A stretch of 64,000 nucleotides of DNA. It comes from DAOTXR01 sp034435375. GTDB lineage: Bacteria; Chloroflexota; Anaerolineae; Aggregatilineales; UBA3940. The position numbers and the translations under genes were made by a program. The notes under the pieces are model-generated. The model was not told the origin of the DNA and searched no databases. It worked only from the letters and a program-made list of their open reading frames with translations. The stretch is from the NCBI GenBank assembly GCA_034435375.1, contig DAOTXR010000086.1:62001-126000 (forward strand), in the 5' to 3' direction. The number at the start of each line of letters is the position of its first letter. Position 1 is the stretch's first letter. This document shows positions 8,559 to 17,745 of this stretch, piece by piece.

Positions 8559-10451
8559 ATGTGCGGCATCAGCGGGGTGGTCTACCGCGACCCGGCGCGT
8601 CAGGCCGACAGGCATGTGCTCAAGGCGATGGCCGACGCCATTCGACATCGCGGCCCTGACGCTGAGGGGTTCTATCTGGACGGTCCGGTTGGACTGGCAT
8701 CGCGCCGCTTGAGCATCATCGATCTGGCCAGCGGCGACCAACCGATCTACAACGAAGATCGGTCGCTGGCCATTGTCTTCAACGGCGAAATCTACAACTA
8801 TCCCGCCCTGCGCGCCGAGCTGATCGCTTTGGGCCACCGCTTTGCCACCCACAGCGACACTGAGACCATCGTCCACGGTTATGAACAGTGGGGCTGTGGC
8901 ATCCTCGATCACCTGAACGGCATGTTCGCCTTTGCGCTGTGGGACGCCGCTCGCCATCGCTTGTTCATCGGGCGCGATCGGACGGGCATCAAGCCGCTGT
9001 ACTACACCCACACCGCTGAGGCTTTCCTGTTCGGCTCAGAGATCAAGGCCATCCTGGCCCACCCTGGCGTCGAGCGACGCATCGATCCGCACGCCCTGGA
9101 CGCCTACCTGACGTTCGAGTACGTCCCCACTCCCCTCTCGATCTTCGCGGGCATCCGCAAGCTGCCCCCTGGCCACTACCTGCTGCTGGAGGAGGGCCAG
9201 GTGCGCATCGCGCCATACTGGGACATGTCGCTCGAACGCAGCGAAGATGGCGCACTGCCCCCTGAGCGCGACGTAGTGAACGAGCTGCGTGCGGCGCTGC
9301 ACGAGGCGGTCGAGATGGAAATGATCGCCGACGTGCCCATCGGTGTGCTCTTGAGCGGCGGCATCGACTCGAGCGCCGTAGCCGCCATGATGGCCCACAT
9401 CTCCCCCGGCAACGTCCAGAGCTTCTCGATCACGATGGATGACCCCTCATTTGACGAGTCGCAGTATGCGCGGCTGGTGGCCCAGCACCTGCGCACACAA
9501 CATCATGAGCGGGCCATCACCCCCACCGACCTGCTTGACCTGGTCCCCCAGATCGCGGGCTTCATGGATGAGCCGCTAGCCGACTCGTCGATTATCCCCA
9601 CCACGCTGCTGTCGCGCTTCGTGCGCGAGCATGTCAAGGTGGCGTTGGGGGGTGATGGCGGCGACGAGCTGTTTGCCGGATATAGCACCTTGCAGGCCCA
9701 CCGCCTGATGATGACCTATGAACGCATCGTGCCGCGCCCACTGCGCCAGGGGATGATCCCGGCAGTGGCAGGCCGTCTGCCAACCTCTTTCGACAACATC
9801 AGCTTTGACTTCAAGGTCAAGCGCTTTGTTGCAGGCGCCGACCGCCCTCTGGTTGTCCGTCACCAACAGTGGCTAGGGTCCTTTACCAGTGAGGAGAAGC
9901 AGCGCATCCTGCACCCTGACCTGCACCGCACCCAGGACGAGACCTACGCGCTGGTCGAAGATCGGCTGGCTGCCTGCCGCGCCCAGCATCCGCTCAATCG
10001 CATCCTGTACCTGGATATGAAGATGTACATGGAAGGCGACATCTTGCCCAAGGTGGATCGGGCCAGCATGTCGGCCTCGCTGGAGGTGCGTGTGCCGCTG
10101 CTCAACCGCGTGCTGCTCGACCTGGCTGCCCGGCTGCCTGTGAGCTATAAACTCCATGGACTGACCACCAAGTACCTGCTGCGCCGCGCCATCGAGGACC
10201 GGCTGCCGCCGTGCATCTGGAAACGCGGCAAGAAGGGGTTTAACGTCCCGGTGGCGCGCTGGATCGCCGGACCGCTGCTGGAGATGACGCGCGACCTGCT
10301 GCACCCCGATCGACTGCGCCGCGAAGGGTTCTTCGAGCCACAAGCCGTGCAGGCGCTGCTCGACGATCACCTGGCTCGCCGCCGCGATGCCCGCAAGCTG
10401 CTGTGGACGCTGCTAACGTTCGAGATGTGGTACGCGCATTGGGCCGGGTGA
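8559..10451 (+). CDS. Glutamine-dependent asparagine synthase-like amidotransferase 1
   Basis: This 630-residue protein has an N-terminal class II glutaminase domain with Cys2 (MCGISGV) as nucleophile and VFNGEIYNY. An AsnB synthetase domain follows with the ATP-pyrophosphatase loop LSGGIDSS and GGDGGDELFAGY. In free-living cells AsnB makes asparagine. In polysaccharide loci, relatives (for example exosortase-A-system amidotransferases) are thought to amidate sugar carboxyls or other intermediates, which fits the glycosyltransferases on both sides. It starts 7 nt after the GT2 stop. The ribosome-binding site is weak and a small AGGCAG/CTGCCT hairpin spans the junction, suggesting coupling. 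Exact substrate unknown. Confidence 0.85.
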   Translation: MCGISGVVYRDPARQADRHVLKAMADAIRHRGPDAEGFYLDGPVGLASRRLSIIDLASGDQPIYNEDRSLAIVFNGEIYNYPALRAELIALGHRFATHSDTETIVHGYEQWGCGILDHLNGMFAFALWDAARHRLFIGRDRTGIKPLYYTHTAEAFLFGSEIKAILAHPGVERRIDPHALDAYLTFEYVPTPLSIFAGIRKLPPGHYLLLEEGQVRIAPYWDMSLERSEDGALPPERDVVNELRAALHEAVEMEMIADVPIGVLLSGGIDSSAVAAMMAHISPGNVQSFSITMDDPSFDESQYARLVAQHLRTQHHERAITPTDLLDLVPQIAGFMDEPLADSSIIPTTLLSRFVREHVKVALGGDGGDELFAGYSTLQAHRLMMTYERIVPRPLRQGMIPAVAGRLPTSFDNISFDFKVKRFVAGADRPLVVRHQQWLGSFTSEEKQRILHPDLHRTQDETYALVEDRLAACRAQHPLNRILYLDMKMYMEGDILPKVDRASMSASLEVRVPLLNRVLLDLAARLPVSYKLHGLTTKYLLRRAIEDRLPPCIWKRGKKGFNVPVARWIAGPLLEMTRDLLHPDRLRREGFFEPQAVQALLDDHLARRRDARKLLWTLLTFEMWYAHWAG

Positions 10452-10478
10452 GAGGCGGCTTCGCTGCTCAGACTGAAG

Positions 10479-11654
10479 ATGATGAACCTGCTCCTGATCA
10501 ACTACGAATATCCGCCCCTGGGTGGCGGCGCAGGCAAGGCAACGGCTGCCATCGCCCGTGAGATGGCGGCCCTGGGCCACCGCGTGCGGGTGCTGACCTC
10601 TGCCTACCGCGGCCTGTCGGCCCGTGAGGAGCAGAATGGGTATACTGTCATCCGCTCGCCTGCCCTCCGCCGCCGCCCCGACCGCAGCACACCTGTCGAG
10701 ATGATCTCATTTCTGCTGGGAGCGCTGCCTGTGGCGCTGCGAGAGTCTCGGCGCGAGCGCCCCGACGCCAGCATTGCCTTTTTCGGCATCCCGTCCGGCC
10801 CGGTAGCCTACCTGTTGCGCCTGATCTACGGCGTGCCTTACCTGATCTCGCTGCGCGGTGGTGATGTGCCCGGCTTTCAACCTTACGATCTGGCTGCGTA
10901 TCACCGGATAACCAGGCCGGTGATACGCTGGCTCTGGAAGCGCTCGGCAGGCGTGGTCGCCAACAGCGCCGGTCTGCGTGACCTCGCCCAGCAAACCGCC
11001 CCTGATCTTCCGATCCACGTCATCCCCAACGGCATCGACCTGGCCCCATTCCCACCCCCGAATCGTTCCAGCAACGCCAGCGCGACGCCCTGCTTGCTGT
11101 TTGTGGGGCGTGTGGTTCAGCAGAAAGGGTTGAACTATCTCCTGGAGGCCCTGGCCACACTCGACCTGCCTTTTACACTCCGCATCGCAGGGGATGGCGA
11201 TCAACGCGCCTGGCTGGAGGACCTAGCCTGCCGGCTGGGTCTCGCCGACCGAGCAGCGTTCCTGGGTTGGCAGTCTCGTGAAGAACTCGCCTATCACTAT
11301 GCCCACGCTGACGTGTTCGTGCTTCCCTCCCTGGATGAGGGAATGCCCAACGTCGTGCTCGAAGCGATGGCTTGCGGACTGCCGGTCGTGGCCACCTCGG
11401 TGCCAGGTTGCGTGGAGCTTGTCACCCCTGGCGAGAACGGTCTCCTGGTCCCCCCCCGCGACCCCGCTGCGCTGGCCGGGGCGCTGCGTCTCCTGCTAGC
11501 CGACTCTGACCTGCGGCGGCGTATGGGCCAGGCAGGCTATCGTCGCGCCCAGGGCTACACATGGCAGGCTGCTGCCCAGGGTTATTTGAATATCATAGCA
11601 CTGCTCCCAAAACGCCAGCAGGCCACCCCCTTCGTGGCCTCACACCCGAGGTGA
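10479..11654 (+). CDS. Family 4 glycosyltransferase
   Basis: The 391-residue GT-B enzyme transfers a sugar during surface polysaccharide assembly. The N-terminal half starts MMNLLLINYEYPPLGGGAGKA, with the glycine-rich acceptor-side loop. The C-terminal half carries LLFVGRVVQQKGLNYLLEAL and the retaining GT4 donor motif around VFVLPSLDEGMPNVVLEAMA (EX7E). It has no clear signal peptide and is probably cytosolic and membrane-associated. It sits between two AsnB-like genes with gaps of 27 and 6 nt, so it is co-transcribed. Sugar donor and linkage are unknown. Confidence 0.88.
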   Translation: MMNLLLINYEYPPLGGGAGKATAAIAREMAALGHRVRVLTSAYRGLSAREEQNGYTVIRSPALRRRPDRSTPVEMISFLLGALPVALRESRRERPDASIAFFGIPSGPVAYLLRLIYGVPYLISLRGGDVPGFQPYDLAAYHRITRPVIRWLWKRSAGVVANSAGLRDLAQQTAPDLPIHVIPNGIDLAPFPPPNRSSNASATPCLLFVGRVVQQKGLNYLLEALATLDLPFTLRIAGDGDQRAWLEDLACRLGLADRAAFLGWQSREELAYHYAHADVFVLPSLDEGMPNVVLEAMACGLPVVATSVPGCVELVTPGENGLLVPPRDPAALAGALRLLLADSDLRRRMGQAGYRRAQGYTWQAAAQGYLNIIALLPKRQQATPFVASHPR

Positions 11655-11660
11655 GCCAGC

Positions 11661-13616
11661 ATGTGCGGCATCTGCGGCATTGTCTACACTAACCCCGATG
11701 AGCATCCTGACCCCGATCTGCTCGACCGGATGTGCAGCGTCATCGTCCATCGCGGCCCCGATGATCAGGGGATCGGTTTGTTTGGTCAGGCCGGGCTTGG
11801 AATGCGGCGGTTGAGCATCATTGACCTGCACACTGGCCATCAGCCCCTCGCCAACGAGGAGGGAACGGTCTGGATCGTCTTCAACGGCGAAATCTACAAC
11901 TTTCCTGAGCTGCGCGACGATCTGCTCAAGCGTGGCCACCGCTTCAAGACAGTCTCGGACACCGAGACCATCGTCCATGCCTACGAGGAGTGGGGCGCAG
12001 ACTGCGTGACACGCCTGAACGGGATGTTCGCCTTCGCGCTGTGGGACATGCAGCGCCGTTCATTGTTGCTCGCCCGCGACCGGATCGGCAAGAAGCCGCT
12101 GTACTACGCCCATGACCAGCGACGGCTGGTGTTCGGTTCTGAGCTGAAGCCTCTCCTCCAAGCTGGAGTGGAGCAGCGAGTGAATCTGGACTCGCTGTAT
12201 CACTACCTGACGCTGCAATACGTCCCTGGCCCAGACGTCATCTTTGCTGGCGTTCACAAGCTGCCTCCGGCTCACCTTCTGGTGTGGACAGCAGGGGAGA
12301 TCGTCCTCCGCCCTTACTGGCGCATCGACTATCGACCCAAGCTTCGGCTCTCTCACCAGGAGTGGATCGAACGTGTGCGCCACGAGCTGACCGAGGCCGT
12401 GCGCCGCCGCCTGATCAGCGATGTTCCCCTGGGCGCGTTCCTCTCTGGCGGCGTGGACTCGTCGATCATCGTCGCGCTGATGGCCCAGCTCAGCAGTGGG
12501 CCAGTTCGCACCTTCAGCATCGGCTTCGATGTCGAGTCCTTCAACGAGACACCCCTGGCCCGGCAGGTCGCCCGGCGCTACGCGACCGATCACCACGAGT
12601 TTGATGTCAGCTTCGGCGATGTAGCTGCCACACTGCCTCGCCTGGTCTGGCACCTGGACGAGCCGTTGGCCGACTCCTCGGCGCTGGCCACCTATCACCT
12701 GGCCCGCCTCACGCGCCAGCATGTCACGGTCGCCCTCAATGGCGATGGCGGTGATGAGACCTTTGCCGGATATAGCCGCTACGTGCTGGATCGCGGACTG
12801 GCGATCTACCGCCAACTGCCTGGCTTCATACGCCGAGGCGTCGTGCCCTGGCTGGCTTCCTGGCTGCCTCCCCGACCTGATGTGCCGGTCGAGAAGAACG
12901 TTGTGGCTGCTGTCCACCGCCTGGAGCAGGCCAGCGAGACCTCGGCCAAAGCCAGCATCATCGCCTGGGGATCGTACTTCAGCCACGCTATGAAAGCCTG
13001 GCTATGCACCCCTTCGCTGCTGGAAGCCGTCAACTACGCCGACACCGCTGACGCGCTGATTGCCTACTATGACCAGGCTACTGCCGCCACGCACCTGGAC
13101 CGCACGCTGTATGTCGACTTCATGCTCTACCTGCCCGACGATCTGATGGTCAAAACCGACCGGATGACTATGGCCCACTCACTGGAAGGCCGCTCCCCCT
13201 TCCTCGACTACCAGGTCGTTGAGCTGATGGCTGCTATGCCTGAGCGACTCAAGATTCGAGGCATCACCCAGAAGTGGCTGCTGCGTCAGGCCTTCGCCGA
13301 CTTCCTTCCACCTCAGAATGTGAGACGCATCAAGCGCGGCTTCAGTGTCCCAGTCGGCGCATGGTTTCGAGGCCAACTTCGCGACCTGGTGCACGACGTG
13401 CTCCTGAGTCCCCAGGCGCTCAACCGTGGCTACTTCCGCCCTGAGGCGGTGCAGGCGCTGATCGAGGAGCACATTCAGGGTCGCGCTGACCACGGATACC
13501 GCCTGTGGGCGCTGCTGATGCTTGAATTGTGGCACCGCCAGTACGTCGATACAATATGGCCACTCCCAGCAGGGTCCCCCCTGGCTGTGCGGGTCTCCGC
13601 CCGGCCAGAGAGCTAG
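11661..13616 (+). CDS. Glutamine-dependent asparagine synthase-like amidotransferase 2
   Basis: This second AsnB paralogue of the block has 651 residues and the same architecture as the first: Cys2 glutaminase (MCGICGIVY), VFNGEIYNF, then LSGGVDSS and NGDGGDETFAGYSRY. The two copies differ clearly in sequence, so this is not a recent tandem duplication. It begins 6 nt after the GT4 stop. Two amidotransferases in one short locus suggest two distinct amidations or a functional pair in polysaccharide modification rather than asparagine supply. The C-terminal tail after HRQYVDTIWP is about 20 residues longer than in the first copy. Confidence 0.85.
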   Translation: MCGICGIVYTNPDEHPDPDLLDRMCSVIVHRGPDDQGIGLFGQAGLGMRRLSIIDLHTGHQPLANEEGTVWIVFNGEIYNFPELRDDLLKRGHRFKTVSDTETIVHAYEEWGADCVTRLNGMFAFALWDMQRRSLLLARDRIGKKPLYYAHDQRRLVFGSELKPLLQAGVEQRVNLDSLYHYLTLQYVPGPDVIFAGVHKLPPAHLLVWTAGEIVLRPYWRIDYRPKLRLSHQEWIERVRHELTEAVRRRLISDVPLGAFLSGGVDSSIIVALMAQLSSGPVRTFSIGFDVESFNETPLARQVARRYATDHHEFDVSFGDVAATLPRLVWHLDEPLADSSALATYHLARLTRQHVTVALNGDGGDETFAGYSRYVLDRGLAIYRQLPGFIRRGVVPWLASWLPPRPDVPVEKNVVAAVHRLEQASETSAKASIIAWGSYFSHAMKAWLCTPSLLEAVNYADTADALIAYYDQATAATHLDRTLYVDFMLYLPDDLMVKTDRMTMAHSLEGRSPFLDYQVVELMAAMPERLKIRGITQKWLLRQAFADFLPPQNVRRIKRGFSVPVGAWFRGQLRDLVHDVLLSPQALNRGYFRPEAVQALIEEHIQGRADHGYRLWALLMLELWHRQYVDTIWPLPAGSPLAVRVSARPES

Positions 13617-13685
13617 ACATTCGACCCACAGACTCTTCGGTCAAATCTGGGGGTTCATCGACTTGGAATATGGCCAGAATTTCAC

Positions 13686-14438
13686 ATGACCTTTGATTAC
13701 ACAGACTATGACTACGACCTGAATTACGCTGGCATGGACGACATGCGGCAGTATGGTCCCATGGCGCGCCACGTCCGGCGGCTGATCCTCCAGGTTATCA
13801 GGGACCTGTCGTTCGGCTCGGTCCTCGACGTGAGCTGTGGCGGGGGCGAACTGCTCAGGGAGATAGCCGTGCGCTACCCCGCCGTCGAGCTGGCCGGAAC
13901 TGAGTACTCACAGCGACGGCTGGGAGTGGCGGCGCAGCACATTCCCCCTGAACGGCTGTATCAGCTCGACTTGGTGACTGAGGCGCTGGATCGCCAGTTC
14001 GACTTGGTGGTGTGCAGCGAGGTGCTGGAACACATCGCCGACGACCGGGCGGCTATCGCCAACCTGCGCCGCATGACACATCGCTACCTGCTGATCACGA
14101 CCGTTCAGGGGCCATTCTACGAGTATGAACGCCAATCCGTAGGGCATGTGCGCAGCTACACCCGCGCCGACCTTGAAACCAAGATCCAGGAGGCAGGTTT
14201 CCGGATCGTGAAGACAATCGAGTGGGGATGGCCGCTTTACTCGCCCCTCTACCGCAGCTTGTTGGCCCTGATACAGGCCAAAGGAACCACCGGCGTCTAT
14301 GGGCCATTGCGTAAGTTTGTGGCCTGGGTGCTGTATGTGATTTTCCTGCTCAACTCGCACCGGCGCGGCGACGAGTTGGTAGTGCTGGCCGAGGTGAACG
14401 ATCCTCAAGAGGCAGGTTTAGATCGCGAGGTAGTTTGA
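13686..14438 (+). CDS. SAM-dependent methyltransferase (class I)
   Basis: This 250-residue methyltransferase has the SAM-binding motif I LDVSCGGGELLREIA, an acidic motif II region (ELAGTEYSQ) and motif III around DLVVCSEVLEHIADD. Its Tyr/Asp-rich N-terminus (FDYTDYDYDLNYAG) is unusual. A hydrophobic segment near the C-terminus (FVAWVLYVIFLLNSH) may touch the membrane. It sits in the polysaccharide block, and its stop codon is followed directly by the next methyltransferase ATG, so the two are coupled. The likely role is methylation of a sugar or lipid-linked intermediate; the target is unknown. Confidence 0.82.
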   Translation: MTFDYTDYDYDLNYAGMDDMRQYGPMARHVRRLILQVIRDLSFGSVLDVSCGGGELLREIAVRYPAVELAGTEYSQRRLGVAAQHIPPERLYQLDLVTEALDRQFDLVVCSEVLEHIADDRAAIANLRRMTHRYLLITTVQGPFYEYERQSVGHVRSYTRADLETKIQEAGFRIVKTIEWGWPLYSPLYRSLLALIQAKGTTGVYGPLRKFVAWVLYVIFLLNSHRRGDELVVLAEVNDPQEAGLDREVV

Positions 14439-15356
14439 ATGGAGACACCCTCACAAGCGGGATCTGCCGTTCTGTCACACGAGGTTTTGCGCAATCGTCT
14501 GTTCAGCCAGGTGCGAGCCAACGTTGAGGTTGGACTCCGCCTTTTGATCAAAAGCCCTCAGGCTCTCGACAAGATCGCTTTGGACAGCCTCGATCCGGCC
14601 CGCGCCCGTGAGCAGCTCCAAATGCTGGAACGTTGCACGGGCGAGTCTGTGCGCGATCGACGTATCCTGGAGGTGGGCTGTGGACACGGCCTGAGTGTCG
14701 CCCTGGCCCGTCTGGAATTCGGGGCGCAGTCCTACGGCATTGAACCGGGCGACGCAGAATTCGCAGGCGCATGGGGCGTCAGCCGAGAAGTGCTGCTGCT
14801 GGCCGGTCTGCCCACTGACATTATCAAACCGGCTGTCGGAGAGGCTATCCCGTTCCCTGACAGCTTCTTCGATGTGGTGTACTCTAGCAATGTCCTCGAA
14901 CACGTCCAAGACCCTCAGCGGGTGATCGACGAGAGCCTGCGCGTCCTGAAGCCGCAGGGCTTCCTGCACATTGTCGTCCCCAATTACGGTTCGTGGTGGG
15001 AAGGGCACTATGGCATCCTGTGGTTCCCTCACCTACCGCTATGGCTAGGCAGGGCCTACGTGCGTCTGCTGGGCCGCGACCCAGCTTTCCTGGATACGCT
15101 CCAATTCATCAACTATGGTTGGCTGCGTCGTCTGCTGGCTCCCCACCGCGACCGAATCGCCGTTCTGAGCTGGGGACAGGAGGTGTGGGAAGAGCGCATC
15201 CAAACGCTGGGGTTTTCAGAGTGGGCCTACCTGGGGACGCTCAAGCAAATGGTGCGGCTGGTGCACCGGCTAGGGCTGGCTCGCCTGGTGATTGGGCTGG
15301 GCAAACGGCTGCATTGGGAAACGCCCATCATCCTGACAGCCCAGAAAACGATGTGA
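14439..15356 (+). CDS. SAM-dependent methyltransferase (class I)
   Basis: The 305-residue enzyme has motif I ILEVGCGHGLSVALARLEFG and the post-I region YGIEPGDAEFAG. The SNVLEHVQDPQRVIDESLRVL stretch places it among Methyltransf_11-type enzymes. The ATG lies immediately after the preceding TGA with no spacer, which argues for translational coupling and joint function with that methyltransferase. The C-terminal 130 residues carry Trp-rich motifs (GSWWEGHYGILWFPHLPLWL) and may bind the acceptor. The acceptor is unknown; surface polysaccharide modification is inferred from context. Confidence 0.83.
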   Translation: METPSQAGSAVLSHEVLRNRLFSQVRANVEVGLRLLIKSPQALDKIALDSLDPARAREQLQMLERCTGESVRDRRILEVGCGHGLSVALARLEFGAQSYGIEPGDAEFAGAWGVSREVLLLAGLPTDIIKPAVGEAIPFPDSFFDVVYSSNVLEHVQDPQRVIDESLRVLKPQGFLHIVVPNYGSWWEGHYGILWFPHLPLWLGRAYVRLLGRDPAFLDTLQFINYGWLRRLLAPHRDRIAVLSWGQEVWEERIQTLGFSEWAYLGTLKQMVRLVHRLGLARLVIGLGKRLHWETPIILTAQKTM

Positions 15357-15394
15357 TGCCAGGGTGGTGGAGGCAGCTACAGAGGAACCTTGAA

Positions 15395-15697
15395 ATGTCT
15401 GCTGACAGGAAACTGCTTATCTTATGGGGGATCGTCGCGGTTGTCTATATCTCCCTGTTCGTGCTCACCAACCCGCTCATCACTTTGTCCCCCGACGAGC
15501 AGAGGGCCTTCTACCATGAGGTGACCCAGGATTCCGCAATCATCGCGTGCGAGAGCACAACCCAGGGCATGGTCAGGGTTGGGCAGATTGCCGCCCGCTA
15601 CCAACTGACCATGCGTGCAGCAGCGATCATCCTGCGGCATGGCTACCGGCAGGGCTGGGGGCCGCTGCCCTGCGGTCTGACGGATCGGCTCTTGTGA
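15395..15697 (+). CDS. Small single-span membrane protein, unknown function
   Basis: This 100-residue product is not a recognised family. It begins MSADRKLLILWGIVAVVYIS, giving one N-terminal membrane span. A soluble part follows with two cysteines (ACESTTQG, PLPCGLTDRLL) and a helical stretch (AARYQLTMRAAAIILRHGYR). AGAGGAA before the ATG at 15,395 supports that start. A 13-residue-longer form from the ATG at 15,356, overlapping the previous stop, is also possible. Its own stop overlaps the GTG of the next gene (GTGA), so it is likely translated as part of the block and may be an accessory subunit of the flippase-like protein that follows. Confidence 0.65.
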   Translation: MSADRKLLILWGIVAVVYISLFVLTNPLITLSPDEQRAFYHEVTQDSAIIACESTTQGMVRVGQIAARYQLTMRAAAIILRHGYRQGWGPLPCGLTDRLL

Positions 15698-16719
15698 CGA
15701 ACGACATGAACGACGGCGCCCCACCTTCTCAGCCCCGATCCTCCGGACGCTTTCCTGCCTGGGTAAGCGCTCTCCTCAAAGCCGGGGTCTCGGCGGGGTT
15801 GATTGCCTGGCTGGCCCTACACTTTGACTGGACCGGCGCCTGGCAGGTGCTGCGTCACATCCACTGGGCAGTCGGCCTGGGCGGGGTGCTGCTCATGGCC
15901 CTCAGCCAGCTTCTGGCCGCCCGGCGGCTGCAAGTGCTCCTGGCCGCGCAGCGCGTGCCCATCGATTACCTGTACAGCGTGCGCCTCACATTGGTCGGCC
16001 TGTTTGCCAGCAACTTCCTACCCTCTACGGTCGGGGGCGACGTGGTCAAGATCGCCCTGCTGGCCCACAACCGGCGCAACGTGGCCCTGGCTACCGCTTC
16101 GGTCGTCACCGACCGGCTGATCAATCTGCTGGGCATGGTCCTCCTGTTGCCCAGCGTAGCATCCCTCGGCAGTGCGCTCGACCCGCGTATGCTCCGGCTG
16201 GTCGAGTATAGCGCTGGGGGGTTGGCCGTGGCGGGCGTCGTAGGCGTCGGCATGTTGGTCGGACTGCGCCGTCCCCTGCAACGCTGGCTCGACGCTCTCC
16301 CCGACAAGGGCAGACTCGGCGCAGCTCTCCACCACGCCGCACACAACCTGTTTGACATCGCCGCTGTGTGGATCAGCAAGCCGGGCGTGTTCCTGCATGC
16401 GCTGGCGCTGTCGTGGGGATCGGTGCTGTTGCCGATGATGGCCACCTATGTGACGGCCCGCCATCTGGGGATTGCTCTCAGCTTCATCCAGGTGGCCGGT
16501 GCGGTGATCTTGATCTACTTCCTGGCGCTGCTGCCCCTCTCGCTCAACGGGCTGGGCTTGCAGGAAGTCAGCCTGGTGTACTTGCTGAGCAGTCTGGGAA
16601 CTCTGCCCGCCCAGGCGCTCGCGCTGGCCGTGGCCATCCGGCTGTACCTGCTTGTCGCCAGCCTGCCAGGCGCGATCGGGCCGCCAGCTCACCGAGTCGA
16701 CAGCGACCCCCTGGCCTGA
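15694..16719 (+). CDS. Flippase-like / lysylphosphatidylglycerol-synthase transmembrane domain protein (UPF0104, YbhN-like)
   Basis: This 341-residue integral membrane protein has about 8 spans. Recognisable family segments are LTLVGLFASNFLPSTVGGDV, TDRLINLLGM and a late LPLSLNGLGLQEVSLVYLL. The family covers the transmembrane part of MprF/LPG synthases and AglD-like proteins; many stand-alone members lie in glycosylation loci and may flip or transfer lipid-linked sugars. The GTG at 15,694 overlaps the previous stop; the ATG at 15,706 is an alternative. It closes the polysaccharide block and ends convergently with the peptide permease genes. No catalytic assignment is possible. Confidence 0.8.
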   Translation: MTNDMNDGAPPSQPRSSGRFPAWVSALLKAGVSAGLIAWLALHFDWTGAWQVLRHIHWAVGLGGVLLMALSQLLAARRLQVLLAAQRVPIDYLYSVRLTLVGLFASNFLPSTVGGDVVKIALLAHNRRNVALATASVVTDRLINLLGMVLLLPSVASLGSALDPRMLRLVEYSAGGLAVAGVVGVGMLVGLRRPLQRWLDALPDKGRLGAALHHAAHNLFDIAAVWISKPGVFLHALALSWGSVLLPMMATYVTARHLGIALSFIQVAGAVILIYFLALLPLSLNGLGLQEVSLVYLLSSLGTLPAQALALAVAIRLYLLVASLPGAIGPPAHRVDSDPLA

Positions 16720-16782
16720 TTCCGTCCGATCAACAGGACTTCCCTGCGCTGCTGACGCGCGCCCGCCCTCGTTTTGATCACC

Positions 16783-17733
16783 TTACCCCACTTTGGATTT
16801 GGCCAGCCGGGGGTCAAGCGTGTCACGCAGCCCGTCGCCCAGCAGATTGAACCCCAACACCGTCAGCACAATCGCCAGGCCAGGATACACCAGCGCCCAC
16901 CACGATCCGCTTAGCAGGAAGCGCTGGCTCTCCGCCAGCATCTTGCCCCACTCCGGGTATGGCGGCTGCTGACCCAGCCCCAAAAATCCCAGCGCAGCGG
17001 TCTCGACCACGGCTGTGCCCAGGCTCAACGTGGTCTGCACGATGATCGGCGCTAGGCTGTTGGGCAGCACATGCCGAAACAGCAGTCGCCACACATTGGC
17101 CCCCAGGCTGCGGGCTGCCTCGATATACTCCTCCTCGCGGATCGAGATCGCCATGGAGCGCGCCAGCCGGGCGTAAGCCGGAATGCCGACGATGGCAATC
17201 GCCAGCATGGCGTTGGTCAGGCCAGGCCCCAGGAAGGCCACGATCACAATGGCGAGCAGCAGCGCCGGAAAGGCCAGGATGATATCCATCAGACGCATGA
17301 TGAGGCTGTCTACGAGTCCCCCCGCAAATCCGGCCAGCTCGCCCAGGAACACGCCGATCAGCAGTGAGATAGCCGTCGAGAAAATGCTGATGCGCAGCGA
17401 TACGGGCGCACCGTGCAGGATGCGGATCGCAATGTCACGGCCCAGATTGTCGGTACCCATGAGGTGCTCCGCCGACGGCGGCTGAAGCTTGTTGTATAGG
17501 TCCGAGTCGGTCGTGGCATCGTAGGGCAGCACCACCGGTCCGATCAGCGCAGCCAGCACAAAGATGGTGACGATTATCCCCCCCACCTGCGCGCTGCGGT
17601 TGCTGGCAATGGTCCGCAGCAGGCGCTGCCATTCAGGGCGGTACTCGCCGAGCTGCTCCTGTCGGCGCAGAACCTCATCCTCACTGGGGGGCATCGTTTG
17701 CGGAGTCTGAAGCGGCAACGATGACTGGGCCAT
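16783..17733 (-). CDS. Dipeptide/oligopeptide ABC transporter permease, DppC type
   Basis: The 316-residue inner-membrane permease has a cytoplasmic N-terminal tail (about 45 residues), the OppC_N segment around the first span, and HLMGTDNLGRDIAIRILHGA, the classic DppC entry motif. The BPD_transp_1 domain follows, with the EAA-type loop EEYIEAARSLGANVWRLLFRHVLP docking to the ATPase. It ends DPRLAKSKVG. GAGGAGG precedes its ATG, 12 nt after the DppB-like gene. No ATPase gene lies beside it; the nearest matching ATPases are at 56,218-58,332. Confidence 0.92.
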   Translation of the reverse strand: MAQSSLPLQTPQTMPPSEDEVLRRQEQLGEYRPEWQRLLRTIASNRSAQVGGIIVTIFVLAALIGPVVLPYDATTDSDLYNKLQPPSAEHLMGTDNLGRDIAIRILHGAPVSLRISIFSTAISLLIGVFLGELAGFAGGLVDSLIMRLMDIILAFPALLLAIVIVAFLGPGLTNAMLAIAIVGIPAYARLARSMAISIREEEYIEAARSLGANVWRLLFRHVLPNSLAPIIVQTTLSLGTAVVETAALGFLGLGQQPPYPEWGKMLAESQRFLLSGSWWALVYPGLAIVLTVLGFNLLGDGLRDTLDPRLAKSKVG

Positions 17734-17745
17734 GAGAAGCCTCCT

